NCBI GenBank assembly: GCA_035606945.1
Contig: DATNDR010000136.1
Coordinates: forward strand, 1-64,000
Origin: GCA-003244245 sp035606945
Lineage (GTDB): Bacteria; Actinomycetota; Actinomycetes; Mycobacteriales; Pseudonocardiaceae
Direction: 5' to 3'
DNA length: 64,000 nt
The position numbers and the translations under genes are program-made. Each line of letters begins with the position of its first letter. Positions within the stretch are counted from its first letter, which is position 1. The notes beneath the pieces were generated by a model. The model was not told the DNA's origin, did not search any database, and was given only the letters and a program-made list of their open reading frames with translations. Below, one piece after another: positions 54,302 through 62,829 of this stretch.

Positions 54302-55513
54302 CTAGAACACCCCGCGGGCGGCCGCGTCGCGGACCGCAGCGTAGTGCTCTTCTTTCGTCACCGAAAAACACGACGCGCCGTCTTTCTGGCATTTCACGAA
54401 GTATCGCCAGGGCCCTGGCTCCGGATTCAGCGCGGCGGCGATGGCTGCCGCGCTCGGCGACCCGATAGGAGACACCGGCACCCCGACATTGAGGTAGGTG
54501 TTGTAGGGGCCTGGCCGACCCCTGTCGGCGTCGGAGGTGCTGACCTCCTGCCTGTCGAGGGGATAATTGATGGTGGAATCCATCTGCAGCGGCATTGCGG
54601 CGGCAAGCCGGTTGTAGATAACTCGAGAGACGCGGCGGAAGTCCGGGGTAACCGCCTCTCGCTCAATCACCGAGGCGAGCACCAGCACGTCGTAGGCGCT
54701 GTAGCCGGTACTTGCCGAGGACGCCGGAAAACCACTCGCCAACAGCCGCGCTACGGAGGTGGCGGTGACTTGACCCAACAGCTCCACCGCCGAACTGCCG
54801 GGGCGCACGTCGTAGTCGCCCGGAACCAGCAGCCCTTCCAAGCGCCGGCGGGGTTCCACACGCGATATCGGATCGAGGGCCCAGGCCGGTACCGCGAGCG
54901 CCCGGGGGTCGGTCTGCCCCATCGCCGCCCGGAGATCCTCCGGGCTCACGCAGGTGCTTTTCTCCGCGATCATCGCGCAGCTCGCCCGAGAGATCTCGGC
55001 GAGCAGTCCTGGCACGGTCTTACCGTCGGGCAGCTCGACATTGTCGAGCTGCTCTCCACCGCGAATCTCCAGGTGCCCGACCCGGGCATCCGGTTCCTGT
55101 AGCCGCGCTACCGCCGCGGAGCCAGACATCCGCTCCCGCAGCTGGTAGTACCCGGGCTGCACAGCCCGCACCCGGGGATCGGCCTCGGCGGCGCGGGTGA
55201 AGGCCCGGACGCTGGCGACCACGTTCTGCCGTGTCAAGGTGGCGCCGATTGCGGTGAGGCTCTGACCGTCCTCGACTTCGACCACCGCCTGCGTACCACC
55301 TGCCCCGGCGAAGTCTGGAACCTCACGTAGGGCCCGTATCTCGCGCACTCCCAGCCCGACGCCGATGACCGCCAGTACGAGCACGGCCAGCACGGAATAC
55401 AGCACCCTGCGTCGGCGGCGCCGCTCACGAGCCTGGCGCCGACGGCGCCGCCCACCACCGCCCTGCCGTGGCGCGGCCCGAGTGTCCCGGAACAGCCCGA
55501 GGTCGTCGGTCAT
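54302..55513 (-). CDS. mltG: Endolytic murein transglycosylase MltG (YceG-like)
   Basis: 403 residues from ATG 55513. A basic cytoplasmic N-terminus (GGGRRRRRQARERRRRRR), one membrane anchor (VLYSVLAVLVLAVIGVGLGV), a LysM-like subdomain (VVEVEDGQSLTAIGATLT), and the YceG catalytic domain with LVLASVIEREAVTPDFRR (catalytic Glu) and YNRLAAAMPLQMDSTINYPL. It cuts nascent glycan strands to set their length. It follows ruvX with 73 nt between, where two 22-nt repeat units lie. aroE, usually next downstream, is missing. Confidence 0.94.
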   Translation of the reverse strand: MTDDLGLFRDTRAAPRQGGGGRRRRRQARERRRRRRVLYSVLAVLVLAVIGVGLGVREIRALREVPDFAGAGGTQAVVEVEDGQSLTAIGATLTRQNVVASVRAFTRAAEADPRVRAVQPGYYQLRERMSGSAAVARLQEPDARVGHLEIRGGEQLDNVELPDGKTVPGLLAEISRASCAMIAEKSTCVSPEDLRAAMGQTDPRALAVPAWALDPISRVEPRRRLEGLLVPGDYDVRPGSSAVELLGQVTATSVARLLASGFPASSASTGYSAYDVLVLASVIEREAVTPDFRRVSRVIYNRLAAAMPLQMDSTINYPLDRQEVSTSDADRGRPGPYNTYLNVGVPVSPIGSPSAAAIAAALNPEPGPWRYFVKCQKDGASCFSVTKEEHYAAVRDAAARGVF

Positions 55514-55539
55514 CGGTCCGCCTGTGCTGTGCACCAGCT

Positions 55540-55583
55540 GAGGACACACCGGGCACGGGGACGCGACACACCGGGTGGGCGGC
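55540..55583. repeat. Two 22-nt tandem units, ACAC core, upstream of mltG
   Basis: Units start at 55540 (GAGGACACACCG...) and 55562 (CGCGACACACCG...), exactly 22 nt apart, between mltG and ruvX. Same family as at 6863 and 37969. Confidence 0.6.
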
Positions 55584-55586
55584 AGT

Positions 55587-56060
55587 TCACGAGGTGTCTT
55601 TCGTTTCTCGGTCGGTGCGCCGCGCGTCGAGCCAGCCTTGCAGGATCTCCACCGCGGCGGCCTGATCGACCACCGCACGCTGTTTGCGGCCGCGAACACC
55701 ACGCTCGGCGAGCATCCTGGTGGCCGACACGGTGGTGAGCCGCTCGTCGGTCAACCGGATCGCGACGCCGTCGCCGAGCCGGTCGCCTAGAGCACGGGCG
55801 AAGTCGGCTGCCGCTCGCGCCGCAGGACCTTCCCGCCCGGCCAGTGTGCGCGGGAGCCCCACCACCACCTCGACCACCTCGTGCTCAACCACCATCGCCG
55901 CCAGCGCATCGAGGTCCCTTCCCCCCGAGCGGTCGCGGCTCAGCGTAACCAGCGGCGTCGCCAGGATTCCCGCGGGATCCGATAGCGCTACCCCGATGCG
56001 CACCTCGCCGACGTCCACGCCGAGGCGGCGACCAGGCGGCCCGGGATCCGACCCGCTCAC
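55587..56060 (-). CDS. ruvX: RuvX/YqgF-type Holliday junction resolvase-fold protein
   Basis: 157 residues, RNase H fold. GVDVGEVRIGVALSDPAGIL carries the first Asp, VEVVVGLPRTLAGREGPAA the conserved GLP, and IRLTDERLTTVSATRML the DER motif. In bacteria it acts in 16S rRNA 5' maturation or DNA repair; its role in actinobacteria is not settled. The start overlaps the alaS stop by 4 nt (ATGA), the conserved alaS-ruvX-mltG order. Confidence 0.94.
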   Translation of the reverse strand: MSGSDPGPPGRRLGVDVGEVRIGVALSDPAGILATPLVTLSRDRSGGRDLDALAAMVVEHEVVEVVVGLPRTLAGREGPAARAAADFARALGDRLGDGVAIRLTDERLTTVSATRMLAERGVRGRKQRAVVDQAAAVEILQGWLDARRTDRETKDTS

Positions 56061-58741
56061 GCGCCGTCGCGACCCGCGAGCTCGGTCCGCAGCGCGGCGA
56101 GCGCGGCCGGGATCCCGGCCGGCTCCGTACCGCCGCCCTGGGCCAGGTCCGGCTTGCCTCCGCCGCGCCCACCCACGGCGGGAGCGAATACCGGCACCAG
56201 CGCACCGGCTGCCAACCCCCGTGCCCGCGCGGCCGCAGTGGTGGCCACCACGAAGGAGACCTTCCCAGTGGCCTGGTCGACGCTGAACAGCGCTACCACC
56301 CCGGACCGGTCGCCGAGCCGGCCACGCACCTCGGTAGCCAATGCCCGCAGGTCAGCGCCACTGACACCGTCGGGAGTCTGTGCCGCCACCAGCGCGGTGG
56401 CACCGACCTGCTCGGCGGCGCCGGCCAAGGCGCCCGACGAGGACAGTACGGCGCCGGCGCGCAGTTTCTCCAGCTCCCGCTCGGCCGCGCGCAGCCGCTC
56501 GGCGATCGCCCCGATGCGCTCGGGCAACTCCTCGGGCCGCGCCTTGAACTGCTCAGCGAGCTGCGCGACCAGCACGTGTTCACGGGCCAGGAAGCGGAAC
56601 GCATCCAGCCCCACCAGCGCCTCCACCCGGCGCACCCCGGCCCCGATGGACGCCTCGGACAGCAGTTTGATCAAGCCGATGTCGGCCGAGTTGGGCACGT
56701 GGGTGCCCCCGCAGAGCTCCTTGGAGTAGTCGCCGATGGTGATAACACGCACCGCGTCGCCGTACTTCTCACCGAACATCGCGATCGCGCCCTCGCGGCG
56801 GGCGTCGGCCATCGACATCACGTCGGCAGTGACCGGCAGCGAGCGCAGTAGCACCTCGTTGACCTCGTCCTCGACGTCGGTCAGCACGCTGGGCGGCACC
56901 GCGCCGCCCGGGGAGGTGAAGTCGAAGCGCAGCCGGCCCGGCGCGTTGAGCGAACCGGCTTGGGCGGCGCTGGTGCCCAGCGCCCGGCGGACGCCGGCGT
57001 GCACCAGGTGCGTGGCGGAATGGGCGCGGGCCACCGCGCGTCGGCGGGTCACATCCACCTGGGCCAGGACCGCGTCGTCCAGCCGGACCTCGCCGGACAC
57101 GACGGTGCCGCGATGCACCGACAGGCCGTCCACCGGGGTCTGCACATCGGCGACCTGGACGGTGAACCCGTCGCCGGTCAGGATGCCGGTATCGGACTGC
57201 TGGCCGCCGCCCTCGGCGTAGAACGGGGTGCGGTCGAGTACCACTTCCACGCCACTGCCCTCACCGGCTGCGGGGACCCCGACCCCGTCGACCAGCAGAC
57301 CGACCACCCGGCTCTCGGCGGACAGCTCGGTGTAACCGAGGAAATCGGTGCGGCCGCGCGCGTCGAGTACGCTGCGGTACTCGCTGAGGTCCCCGTGACC
57401 GGAGCGCCGTGCCGCCGCATCGGCTTTGGCCCGCTGCCGCTGCTGCGCCATCAGCGTGCGGAAACCCGCCTCATCGACGGACAGGCCGGCCTCGGCGGCC
57501 ATTTCCAGGGTCAGGTCGATGGGGAACCCGTAGGTGTCGTGCAACTGGAAGACCTGATCGCCGGACAGCTGCGCACCACCGGACTGCCGCGTCTGCGCCA
57601 CCGCCATGTCGAAAATCCGCGACCCGGCGGACAGCGTGGCCAGGAAAGCCTCTTCCTCGGCCCGGGCCACCGCGTCGATCCGCTGGTAGTCCGTGACGAG
57701 CTCCGGGTACGACGGACCCATCGTGTCTCGCACCACCGCGGTGATGTCGCCCAGGACCGGTTCGGTCACGCCGAGCAGGCGCACCGAGCGCACGGTGCGG
57801 CGCAGCAGCCGGCGCAGCACGTAGCCGCGTGCCTCGTTGCTGGGGGTCACCCCGTCACCGATGAGCATGACGCCGGTGCGGGCGTGATCAGCGATCACCC
57901 GGAACCGCACGTCATCTGCGGTATCAGCGCCGTAGCGCCGGCCCGAGAGCTGCTCGGCCAGGGTGATCACCGGGCGCAGCAGGTCGGTCTCGTACACGTT
58001 GGGCACATCCTGGAGCAGCAGCGCCACCCGCTCCACGCCCATGCCGGTGTCGATGTTCTTCGCGGGCAGCGGCTCGAGGATCGAGAAGTCGCTCTTGCCC
58101 GGGCCGGTGGATGGTCCCCGCTCGTCCTGCATGAAGACCAGGTTCCAGATCTCCAGGAAGCGATCCTCGTCGACGATCGGCCCGCCGGGGCGGCCGAAAG
58201 CCGGGCCGCGATCGATGTAGATCTCCGAGCTGGGTCCGCACGGGCCGGGCACGCCCATGGACCAGAAGTTGTCGTCCATCCCGCGGCGCTGGATGTGATC
58301 GGCCGGTATCCCGGCCACTGTCCGCCACAGGTGCTCGGCCTCGTCGTCGTCGGTGTAGACGGTGACCCAGATGCGATCCGGGTCGAACCCGTACCCGCCG
58401 GCGTCGACCGGACCGGTCACCAGCTGCCACGCGTAGTCGATGGCCCCTTGTTTGAAGTAGTCGCCGAAGGAGAAATTGCCGGCCATCTGGAAGAAGGTGT
58501 TGTGCCTGGTGGTCTTGCCCACCTCGTCGATATCCGGGGTGCGCACACACTTCTGGATGGACGCCGCCCGGCTGTAGGGCGGTGTCGCCTGACCGAGAAA
58601 ATATGGCTTGAAGGGCACCATGCCGGCGTTGACGAACAGCAGGTTCGGGTCGTCCACCAGTAGCGATGCGCTGGGTACCACGGTGTGACCGGTTCGTTGG
58701 AAATGGTTCAGGAACCGTTGGCGGATCTCGTGAGTCTGCAC
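56057..58741 (-). CDS. alaS: Alanyl-tRNA synthetase
   Basis: 894 residues from GTG 58741, where the normal VQTHEIRQRFLNHFQRTGHT begins; a TTG at 58756 would add five residues. Class II core with NLLFVNAGMVPFKPYFLG and RHNTFFQMAGNFSFGDYFKQ, editing domain HSATHLVHAGV (zinc His) and CGGTHVPNSADIG, and the C-Ala domain with GGRGGGKPDLAQGGG at the end. All expected parts are intact. Confidence 0.97.
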   Translation of the reverse strand: MQTHEIRQRFLNHFQRTGHTVVPSASLLVDDPNLLFVNAGMVPFKPYFLGQATPPYSRAASIQKCVRTPDIDEVGKTTRHNTFFQMAGNFSFGDYFKQGAIDYAWQLVTGPVDAGGYGFDPDRIWVTVYTDDDEAEHLWRTVAGIPADHIQRRGMDDNFWSMGVPGPCGPSSEIYIDRGPAFGRPGGPIVDEDRFLEIWNLVFMQDERGPSTGPGKSDFSILEPLPAKNIDTGMGVERVALLLQDVPNVYETDLLRPVITLAEQLSGRRYGADTADDVRFRVIADHARTGVMLIGDGVTPSNEARGYVLRRLLRRTVRSVRLLGVTEPVLGDITAVVRDTMGPSYPELVTDYQRIDAVARAEEEAFLATLSAGSRIFDMAVAQTRQSGGAQLSGDQVFQLHDTYGFPIDLTLEMAAEAGLSVDEAGFRTLMAQQRQRAKADAAARRSGHGDLSEYRSVLDARGRTDFLGYTELSAESRVVGLLVDGVGVPAAGEGSGVEVVLDRTPFYAEGGGQQSDTGILTGDGFTVQVADVQTPVDGLSVHRGTVVSGEVRLDDAVLAQVDVTRRRAVARAHSATHLVHAGVRRALGTSAAQAGSLNAPGRLRFDFTSPGGAVPPSVLTDVEDEVNEVLLRSLPVTADVMSMADARREGAIAMFGEKYGDAVRVITIGDYSKELCGGTHVPNSADIGLIKLLSEASIGAGVRRVEALVGLDAFRFLAREHVLVAQLAEQFKARPEELPERIGAIAERLRAAERELEKLRAGAVLSSSGALAGAAEQVGATALVAAQTPDGVSGADLRALATEVRGRLGDRSGVVALFSVDQATGKVSFVVATTAAARARGLAAGALVPVFAPAVGGRGGGKPDLAQGGGTEPAGIPAALAALRTELAGRDGA

Positions 58742-58853
58742 TGGGGCCGTCCTCAAAAACTAATGGCCTCGAAAGCTGATTGCCTCGGAACACAAGGGAT
58801 GGGCAGCTGCACAGCGACCGCGTGTACTAGCCCAGGGGCCGCGCGGTGGCTTC

Positions 58854-59126
58854 TCACGCTTGATGCGCCCCAGAGCCGGCGTACCCCGACGCGATGTCGA
58901 TGCCGGTACGCGCGGCGACGGTCGCATGCAGCTGAGCCTCCCGCTCCACCATCCCGGCCCGGATATCGGCCCCGAAAGAGCCCACCGCGGTAGCCAGTTC
59001 TCGGACGGCGTCACTGACGTTCTCAGCCGCGCCTGCCGGTGTCATCCGCCGGGCCTTTGCGCTGGCCTTGCGACTTGCCGCAACCCCCGCAGCAATGCCC
59101 AGACCGAACCAGAGTATCCGCTTCAC
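58854..59126 (-). CDS. DUF6167-like small protein
   Basis: 90 residues. It begins with a short hydrophobic segment (MKRILWFGLGIAAGVAAS), then a basic stretch (RKASAKARRMTP) and an amphipathic helix (ENVSDAVRELATAVGSFGAD). The same layout occurs in small proteins between the DUF948 gene and alaS in many actinobacteria. Function unknown. The start overlaps the DUF948 stop by 4 nt, so the pair is coupled. Confidence 0.8.
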   Translation of the reverse strand: MKRILWFGLGIAAGVAASRKASAKARRMTPAGAAENVSDAVRELATAVGSFGADIRAGMVEREAQLHATVAARTGIDIASGYAGSGAHQA

Positions 59127-59530
59127 CGCGTGTTCCCGTCCCGACGGCGCCCGCGTGGCCGGCGGCCAGACGCCTTGTCCTTGCGCTTGCGACTGCGCAT
59201 CGCCTTGCTCAGGCCATAGGATAGCGCCGCGACGCGCACCAACGGTCCGCCCAGCGTGGCGGTGAACAGGGAAGTCAGCGCGGACACGTTGCCGGTCACC
59301 ACCTGGGCGTTCGCGGTGATCCCGTCCAGCCGCTCAAGCTGGGCATTGACGTGTGTCACGGTCGTGTTCGCCCCGCTGAACAGCGGATCGGCTTCCGCGC
59401 TCGCCTTGCGGATCGCCTGCGTCGCCTCGTCCAAGGTCCGGCCCAGCTTGATCAGCGGAACGGCGAGCAGACCCACCAGCACCACGAACGCGCCGGCGGC
59501 AATCAGCGCGGCGATTTGACCTGCCGACAC
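59123..59530 (-). CDS. DUF948 domain membrane protein
   Basis: 135 residues. One N-terminal membrane helix (IAALIAAGAFVVLVGLLAVP), then a long amphipathic/coiled region (LGRTLDEATQAIRKASAEAD ... HVNAQLERLDGITANAQVVT) and a very basic tail (SRKRKDKASGRRPRGRRRDG). DUF948 proteins resemble general-stress/methyl-accepting coiled coils, function unknown. Located upstream of alaS as in other actinobacteria. Confidence 0.82.
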   Translation of the reverse strand: MSAGQIAALIAAGAFVVLVGLLAVPLIKLGRTLDEATQAIRKASAEADPLFSGANTTVTHVNAQLERLDGITANAQVVTGNVSALTSLFTATLGGPLVRVAALSYGLSKAMRSRKRKDKASGRRPRGRRRDGNTR

Positions 59531-59566
59531 GGGTCCTCCTTGGCCGATGGCAGCTGGGCGATCAGG

Positions 59567-60829
59567 CTACCGGGCTCGTTCACGCGCCGTCACGGTGGGC
59601 TGGGTGGTGGTGGGCGCGCAGACCAGCTGGTCGGGGTGCGGATGGCTGAGGAAGTCGTGATGCGAGATCTCCCATCCGTACGCACCGGCCAGCGGAAACA
59701 CCACCAGGTCGCCGACCCTCAGCCGCTCGACCCAAGCCTGCCTGGCGAGCACGTCACGCGGCGTGCACAGCTCGCCGACCACGTCGATGCACAGTGCGTG
59801 CACCTCTGGGCGGGCGAAGGGATAACACCACTGTTCGACCGGCAGCACCGCGAATGGATGGCTGTATCCCCACGCGGCAGGCAGCCGGAAGTGATGGGTT
59901 CCGCCGCGCAGCACCGCAAAATGGCGGCCGTGGGTGCATTTGAGGTCGATGACCTCGGCGGCGTACCAGCCGGCCTCGGCAACCAGGAACCGGCCCAGTT
60001 CGAAGATCAACCGCACGCCGTCGGGCAGCCGACCGAGTGCCGCGCCCAGCCCCTGGGAAAAGCTTGCTAGGTCGAAACCGTCACCACCGGTGTATGGAAT
60101 CCCGATGCCGCCTCCGACGTCGATGATCTCCAGGTCGACCCGGTGCCTGGCCGCCTGCTGCGTGCACCACTCCACGCTGTCGGTCACGAAACCCGCGTGC
60201 GCCCGTGCGTCGAGATTGTTCGACGCGGCATGCAGGTGAAAGCCGCGCAGCAGGACTGCCGGAAGGGCGCGGCACAGCTCGATCGCCTCCGGTATGAGCG
60301 ACTCGTCCAAGCCGAACTGGGTCGCGGCCCCGGCCATCCGCAGCCGCCCGGGTAAGCCACTGCCACGCCGGTTGACGCGCAACGCCACCGGCACGCGGAT
60401 ACCGAGCTCAGCGCCGACCCACGCCGCTCGGCGCAGCTCATGCATGCTCTCGACATTGAGCAGGCCTACGCCGGCCCGTAGCGCACTGGCGATCTGCGCG
60501 TCGGTCTTGCCCGGTCCGCTCAGCGCCAGCCTTACTGCGCCTGCGGCGACGGCCTTGTCGATCTCGCCCAGCGACGCCACTTCGAATCCGTCGACCTGTC
60601 CGGCCAGCGTGCTCAGCACCGCGGGATGGCTATTGGCCTTGACTGCGTAGTACAGCTCGCATCGCCGGGTCAACGCTGCGCGAACCGCATGGGCCTGCGA
60701 CAGCACGGTATCCAGGTCGTAGACGTAGGCGCACACCGGATGGTCGCCAACGGTCTGCCGTTGCAGTGCTCGGCTCACCCGCTGCCAGGCGGCGCCGTGG
60801 AGCCGGCTCGCGCCGCCGGTCAACGGCAT
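59567..60829 (-). CDS. PLP-dependent (fold type III) decarboxylase of a siderophore pathway, SbnH/PvsE-like
   Basis: 420 residues from ATG 60829. The alanine-racemase-like barrel carries the PLP lysine (Lys64) in LYYAVKANSHPAVL. GFHLHAASNNLDARAHAGF, DVGGGIGIPYTG, GELCTPRDVLA, and AGAYGWEISHHDFLSHPHPD follow. The HAASNNL and GELCTPRD variants and the IS..DFLSHP ending resemble decarboxylases of staphyloferrin B and vibrioferrin pathways (SbnH, PvsE), which act on citryl-amino acid intermediates, rather than DAP or ornithine decarboxylase. The start overlaps the synthetase stop by 10 nt. Substrate unknown. Confidence 0.85.
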   Translation of the reverse strand: MPLTGGASRLHGAAWQRVSRALQRQTVGDHPVCAYVYDLDTVLSQAHAVRAALTRRCELYYAVKANSHPAVLSTLAGQVDGFEVASLGEIDKAVAAGAVRLALSGPGKTDAQIASALRAGVGLLNVESMHELRRAAWVGAELGIRVPVALRVNRRGSGLPGRLRMAGAATQFGLDESLIPEAIELCRALPAVLLRGFHLHAASNNLDARAHAGFVTDSVEWCTQQAARHRVDLEIIDVGGGIGIPYTGGDGFDLASFSQGLGAALGRLPDGVRLIFELGRFLVAEAGWYAAEVIDLKCTHGRHFAVLRGGTHHFRLPAAWGYSHPFAVLPVEQWCYPFARPEVHALCIDVVGELCTPRDVLARQAWVERLRVGDLVVFPLAGAYGWEISHHDFLSHPHPDQLVCAPTTTQPTVTARERAR

Positions 60830-62829
60830 GGGTCGGACAGCGGATTTCGCACCGGCACGTACTGGTCACCGCCTGATCGGTCCAGCCGCATCCGGGCGAA
60901 TGCCTTGACCGGCAGGGTCGGTCCGAAAAGCACGGCGCGGTCGGCGCGGACATCCTCCCGCAGTTGCTGATCAGCATCCAGATCGGTGAGAAGCCCGGCC
61001 AGCATCGCGCTGACGCGGCCCCATACCGCCCGCGGATCGACCCCGCACCGCGTCACCAGGTGAGCGACGATCTCGCCGAGGTGGTTTGACAGCGCGGTGT
61101 AGAGCACCTTGGCCCGCATCACCTGGACATCGCCGGTCACCGTCACGGTGCCGGGCCGCGGATCCAGCGGCAGTCCGTGCCGGCGTAGCCGTGGTGGGTA
61201 GATCCGCATGCCACCCCAGTCACGCAACACCAACCGGGTGGGCACGGCGTCGACGAAGGTGAAGATGCAGTTCTGCAGGTGGGCCTCCACCGCGATGCCG
61301 TACTTGGTCATCAAGATCACGGACACCGGGAGCAACAGCGCGGCGTACTCCTCGGCAAAGCGCAGACCCGCCGTCCCGACATCCCGTTCGCCGCGGGTGC
61401 GGCCGTACCGGGTGACGAGCTCGACCAGCAGGCTGGAGTCGGTCACCGGTGCGCGGGCCGGCAGCGCGCAGCCGGGCACCGGAAGTTCCTCGGGGCGCAG
61501 GTAGCCCGACAGGTCCCGGCGAACAAGTGCGGACAGCGCGCGGGAGCGGCGCTCGGGATCGGGATCCTGCGACGGCGGCCGGTAACTTGCGCCTGCGAGC
61601 TCGTCGAGCAGCACGATTCGATCGGTCAGGACCGGCTCGCGGTCGATGACTTGACGTAGCAGCCGGCTGTACACCGGGCCGTTGTTCGTGGTGTGCGCCG
61701 AGATGGACCGCCGGGTGGAGCCGATCAGGGTGTCCAGGGCCGTCTTGACCAGCAGGCGCCGGCCCGCGGGCGAACGCTCGGTGAGCAACGTCCGCACGCT
61801 CGACGTCGGCACACCGGCCAGCCGGGCAGCGGGCACCGGCACCACCGTGCCGTCGGCGATCTCTTGCGCCAGCAGCGGGTAGACGACCTGTTCGAGCTGC
61901 CAGGGGTGCACGGGCACGAACACGTAGTCAGCCGGGTCGAGCTGATCCCCACCGAAGTGCCCCTGGACAGCCGTGTCCAGTTTCGGGTACTCGGCGCACA
62001 GCAGCTGCCCGATATCACGCCCTCGCTCATCGGGGGCGGACTCGACCCGTTGCCGCCTGATGGCCACCAGAACCAGATCCGTCGAGGTCTGCGATTCCAG
62101 ATCGTGGCGCAGCAAATCGGTTGGTTGCATCCCCAGCCGACCGCGCCCGCACGGGTGCAGGTTGTGCCCCTCGGTGTTGAGCCTCTCGAAGAACACCATC
62201 ACGTCCTCGGGCGTCTCTCGGACGGTGAGGCGCTGGGCAAGGCTCACGGTGTCCGGCGCGTCCAATTCGGTCGCGACGTGGCGCAGGGCCAGCCGCTGTT
62301 CTTCCGATCGGGTGAAGGCCAGCGCGAGGTTGGCCACGGTATCCGCGAGCTCAGCAGCGAAGGATCGCCATCCCGGCGCCGGCGCGAACTCGGCACACAA
62401 CGCGGCAAGATCACCGGGCGACTCGATGACGGTCGTCTCAGCGGCACGCAAGCACAGCACTGGGTCGCCCGGCTTGACGTTGTGGAAGGCATGCTCGGCG
62501 CGGACCGGAAAGGCCAGCATCGCCGAGGCGCCGAGCTCATCACAGAACTCACGGACGAACCACGTACCTGGTCGAAAATCGGTCAATAGCGTCGCGAGGC
62601 CCGGTTGTGTGCCGGCGTCGAGACGGCGGCCGGCCGTCCGGATCTCGCCGACATCCTCCCGCCACAGCGCAGCTAGCAAGCGGTGCAAGACCACAGTCCG
62701 CGCCCTCGGTAACTGTTCGAGCAACGCGCTCGCGTACCCTGGCGCGTCGCCCTGTAGAGCCTGGTACATGCGCAGCTCTTCGGGCGTGCGCAAGGCGACT
62801 CCGGTGGTGGTGTCGGGCAGGTGATTCAT
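60820..62829 (-). CDS. NIS siderophore synthetase, IucA/IucC family
   Basis: 669 residues from ATG 62829. The ATP-binding motif appears as EGHNLHPCGRGRLGM. VFVPVHPWQLEQVVYPLLAQ, VRTLLTERSPAGRRLLVKTA, LIGSTRRSISAHTTNNGPVY and FTFVDAVPTRLVLRDWGG followed by MRIYPPRL are typical IucA/IucC and FhuF-like C-terminal blocks. NIS synthetases adenylate a carboxylate such as citrate and couple it to an amine or alcohol. Somewhat longer than the usual about 600 residues. The start overlaps the next synthetase stop (ATGA). Confidence 0.92.
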   Translation of the reverse strand: MNHLPDTTTGVALRTPEELRMYQALQGDAPGYASALLEQLPRARTVVLHRLLAALWREDVGEIRTAGRRLDAGTQPGLATLLTDFRPGTWFVREFCDELGASAMLAFPVRAEHAFHNVKPGDPVLCLRAAETTVIESPGDLAALCAEFAPAPGWRSFAAELADTVANLALAFTRSEEQRLALRHVATELDAPDTVSLAQRLTVRETPEDVMVFFERLNTEGHNLHPCGRGRLGMQPTDLLRHDLESQTSTDLVLVAIRRQRVESAPDERGRDIGQLLCAEYPKLDTAVQGHFGGDQLDPADYVFVPVHPWQLEQVVYPLLAQEIADGTVVPVPAARLAGVPTSSVRTLLTERSPAGRRLLVKTALDTLIGSTRRSISAHTTNNGPVYSRLLRQVIDREPVLTDRIVLLDELAGASYRPPSQDPDPERRSRALSALVRRDLSGYLRPEELPVPGCALPARAPVTDSSLLVELVTRYGRTRGERDVGTAGLRFAEEYAALLLPVSVILMTKYGIAVEAHLQNCIFTFVDAVPTRLVLRDWGGMRIYPPRLRRHGLPLDPRPGTVTVTGDVQVMRAKVLYTALSNHLGEIVAHLVTRCGVDPRAVWGRVSAMLAGLLTDLDADQQLREDVRADRAVLFGPTLPVKAFARMRLDRSGGDQYVPVRNPLSDPCR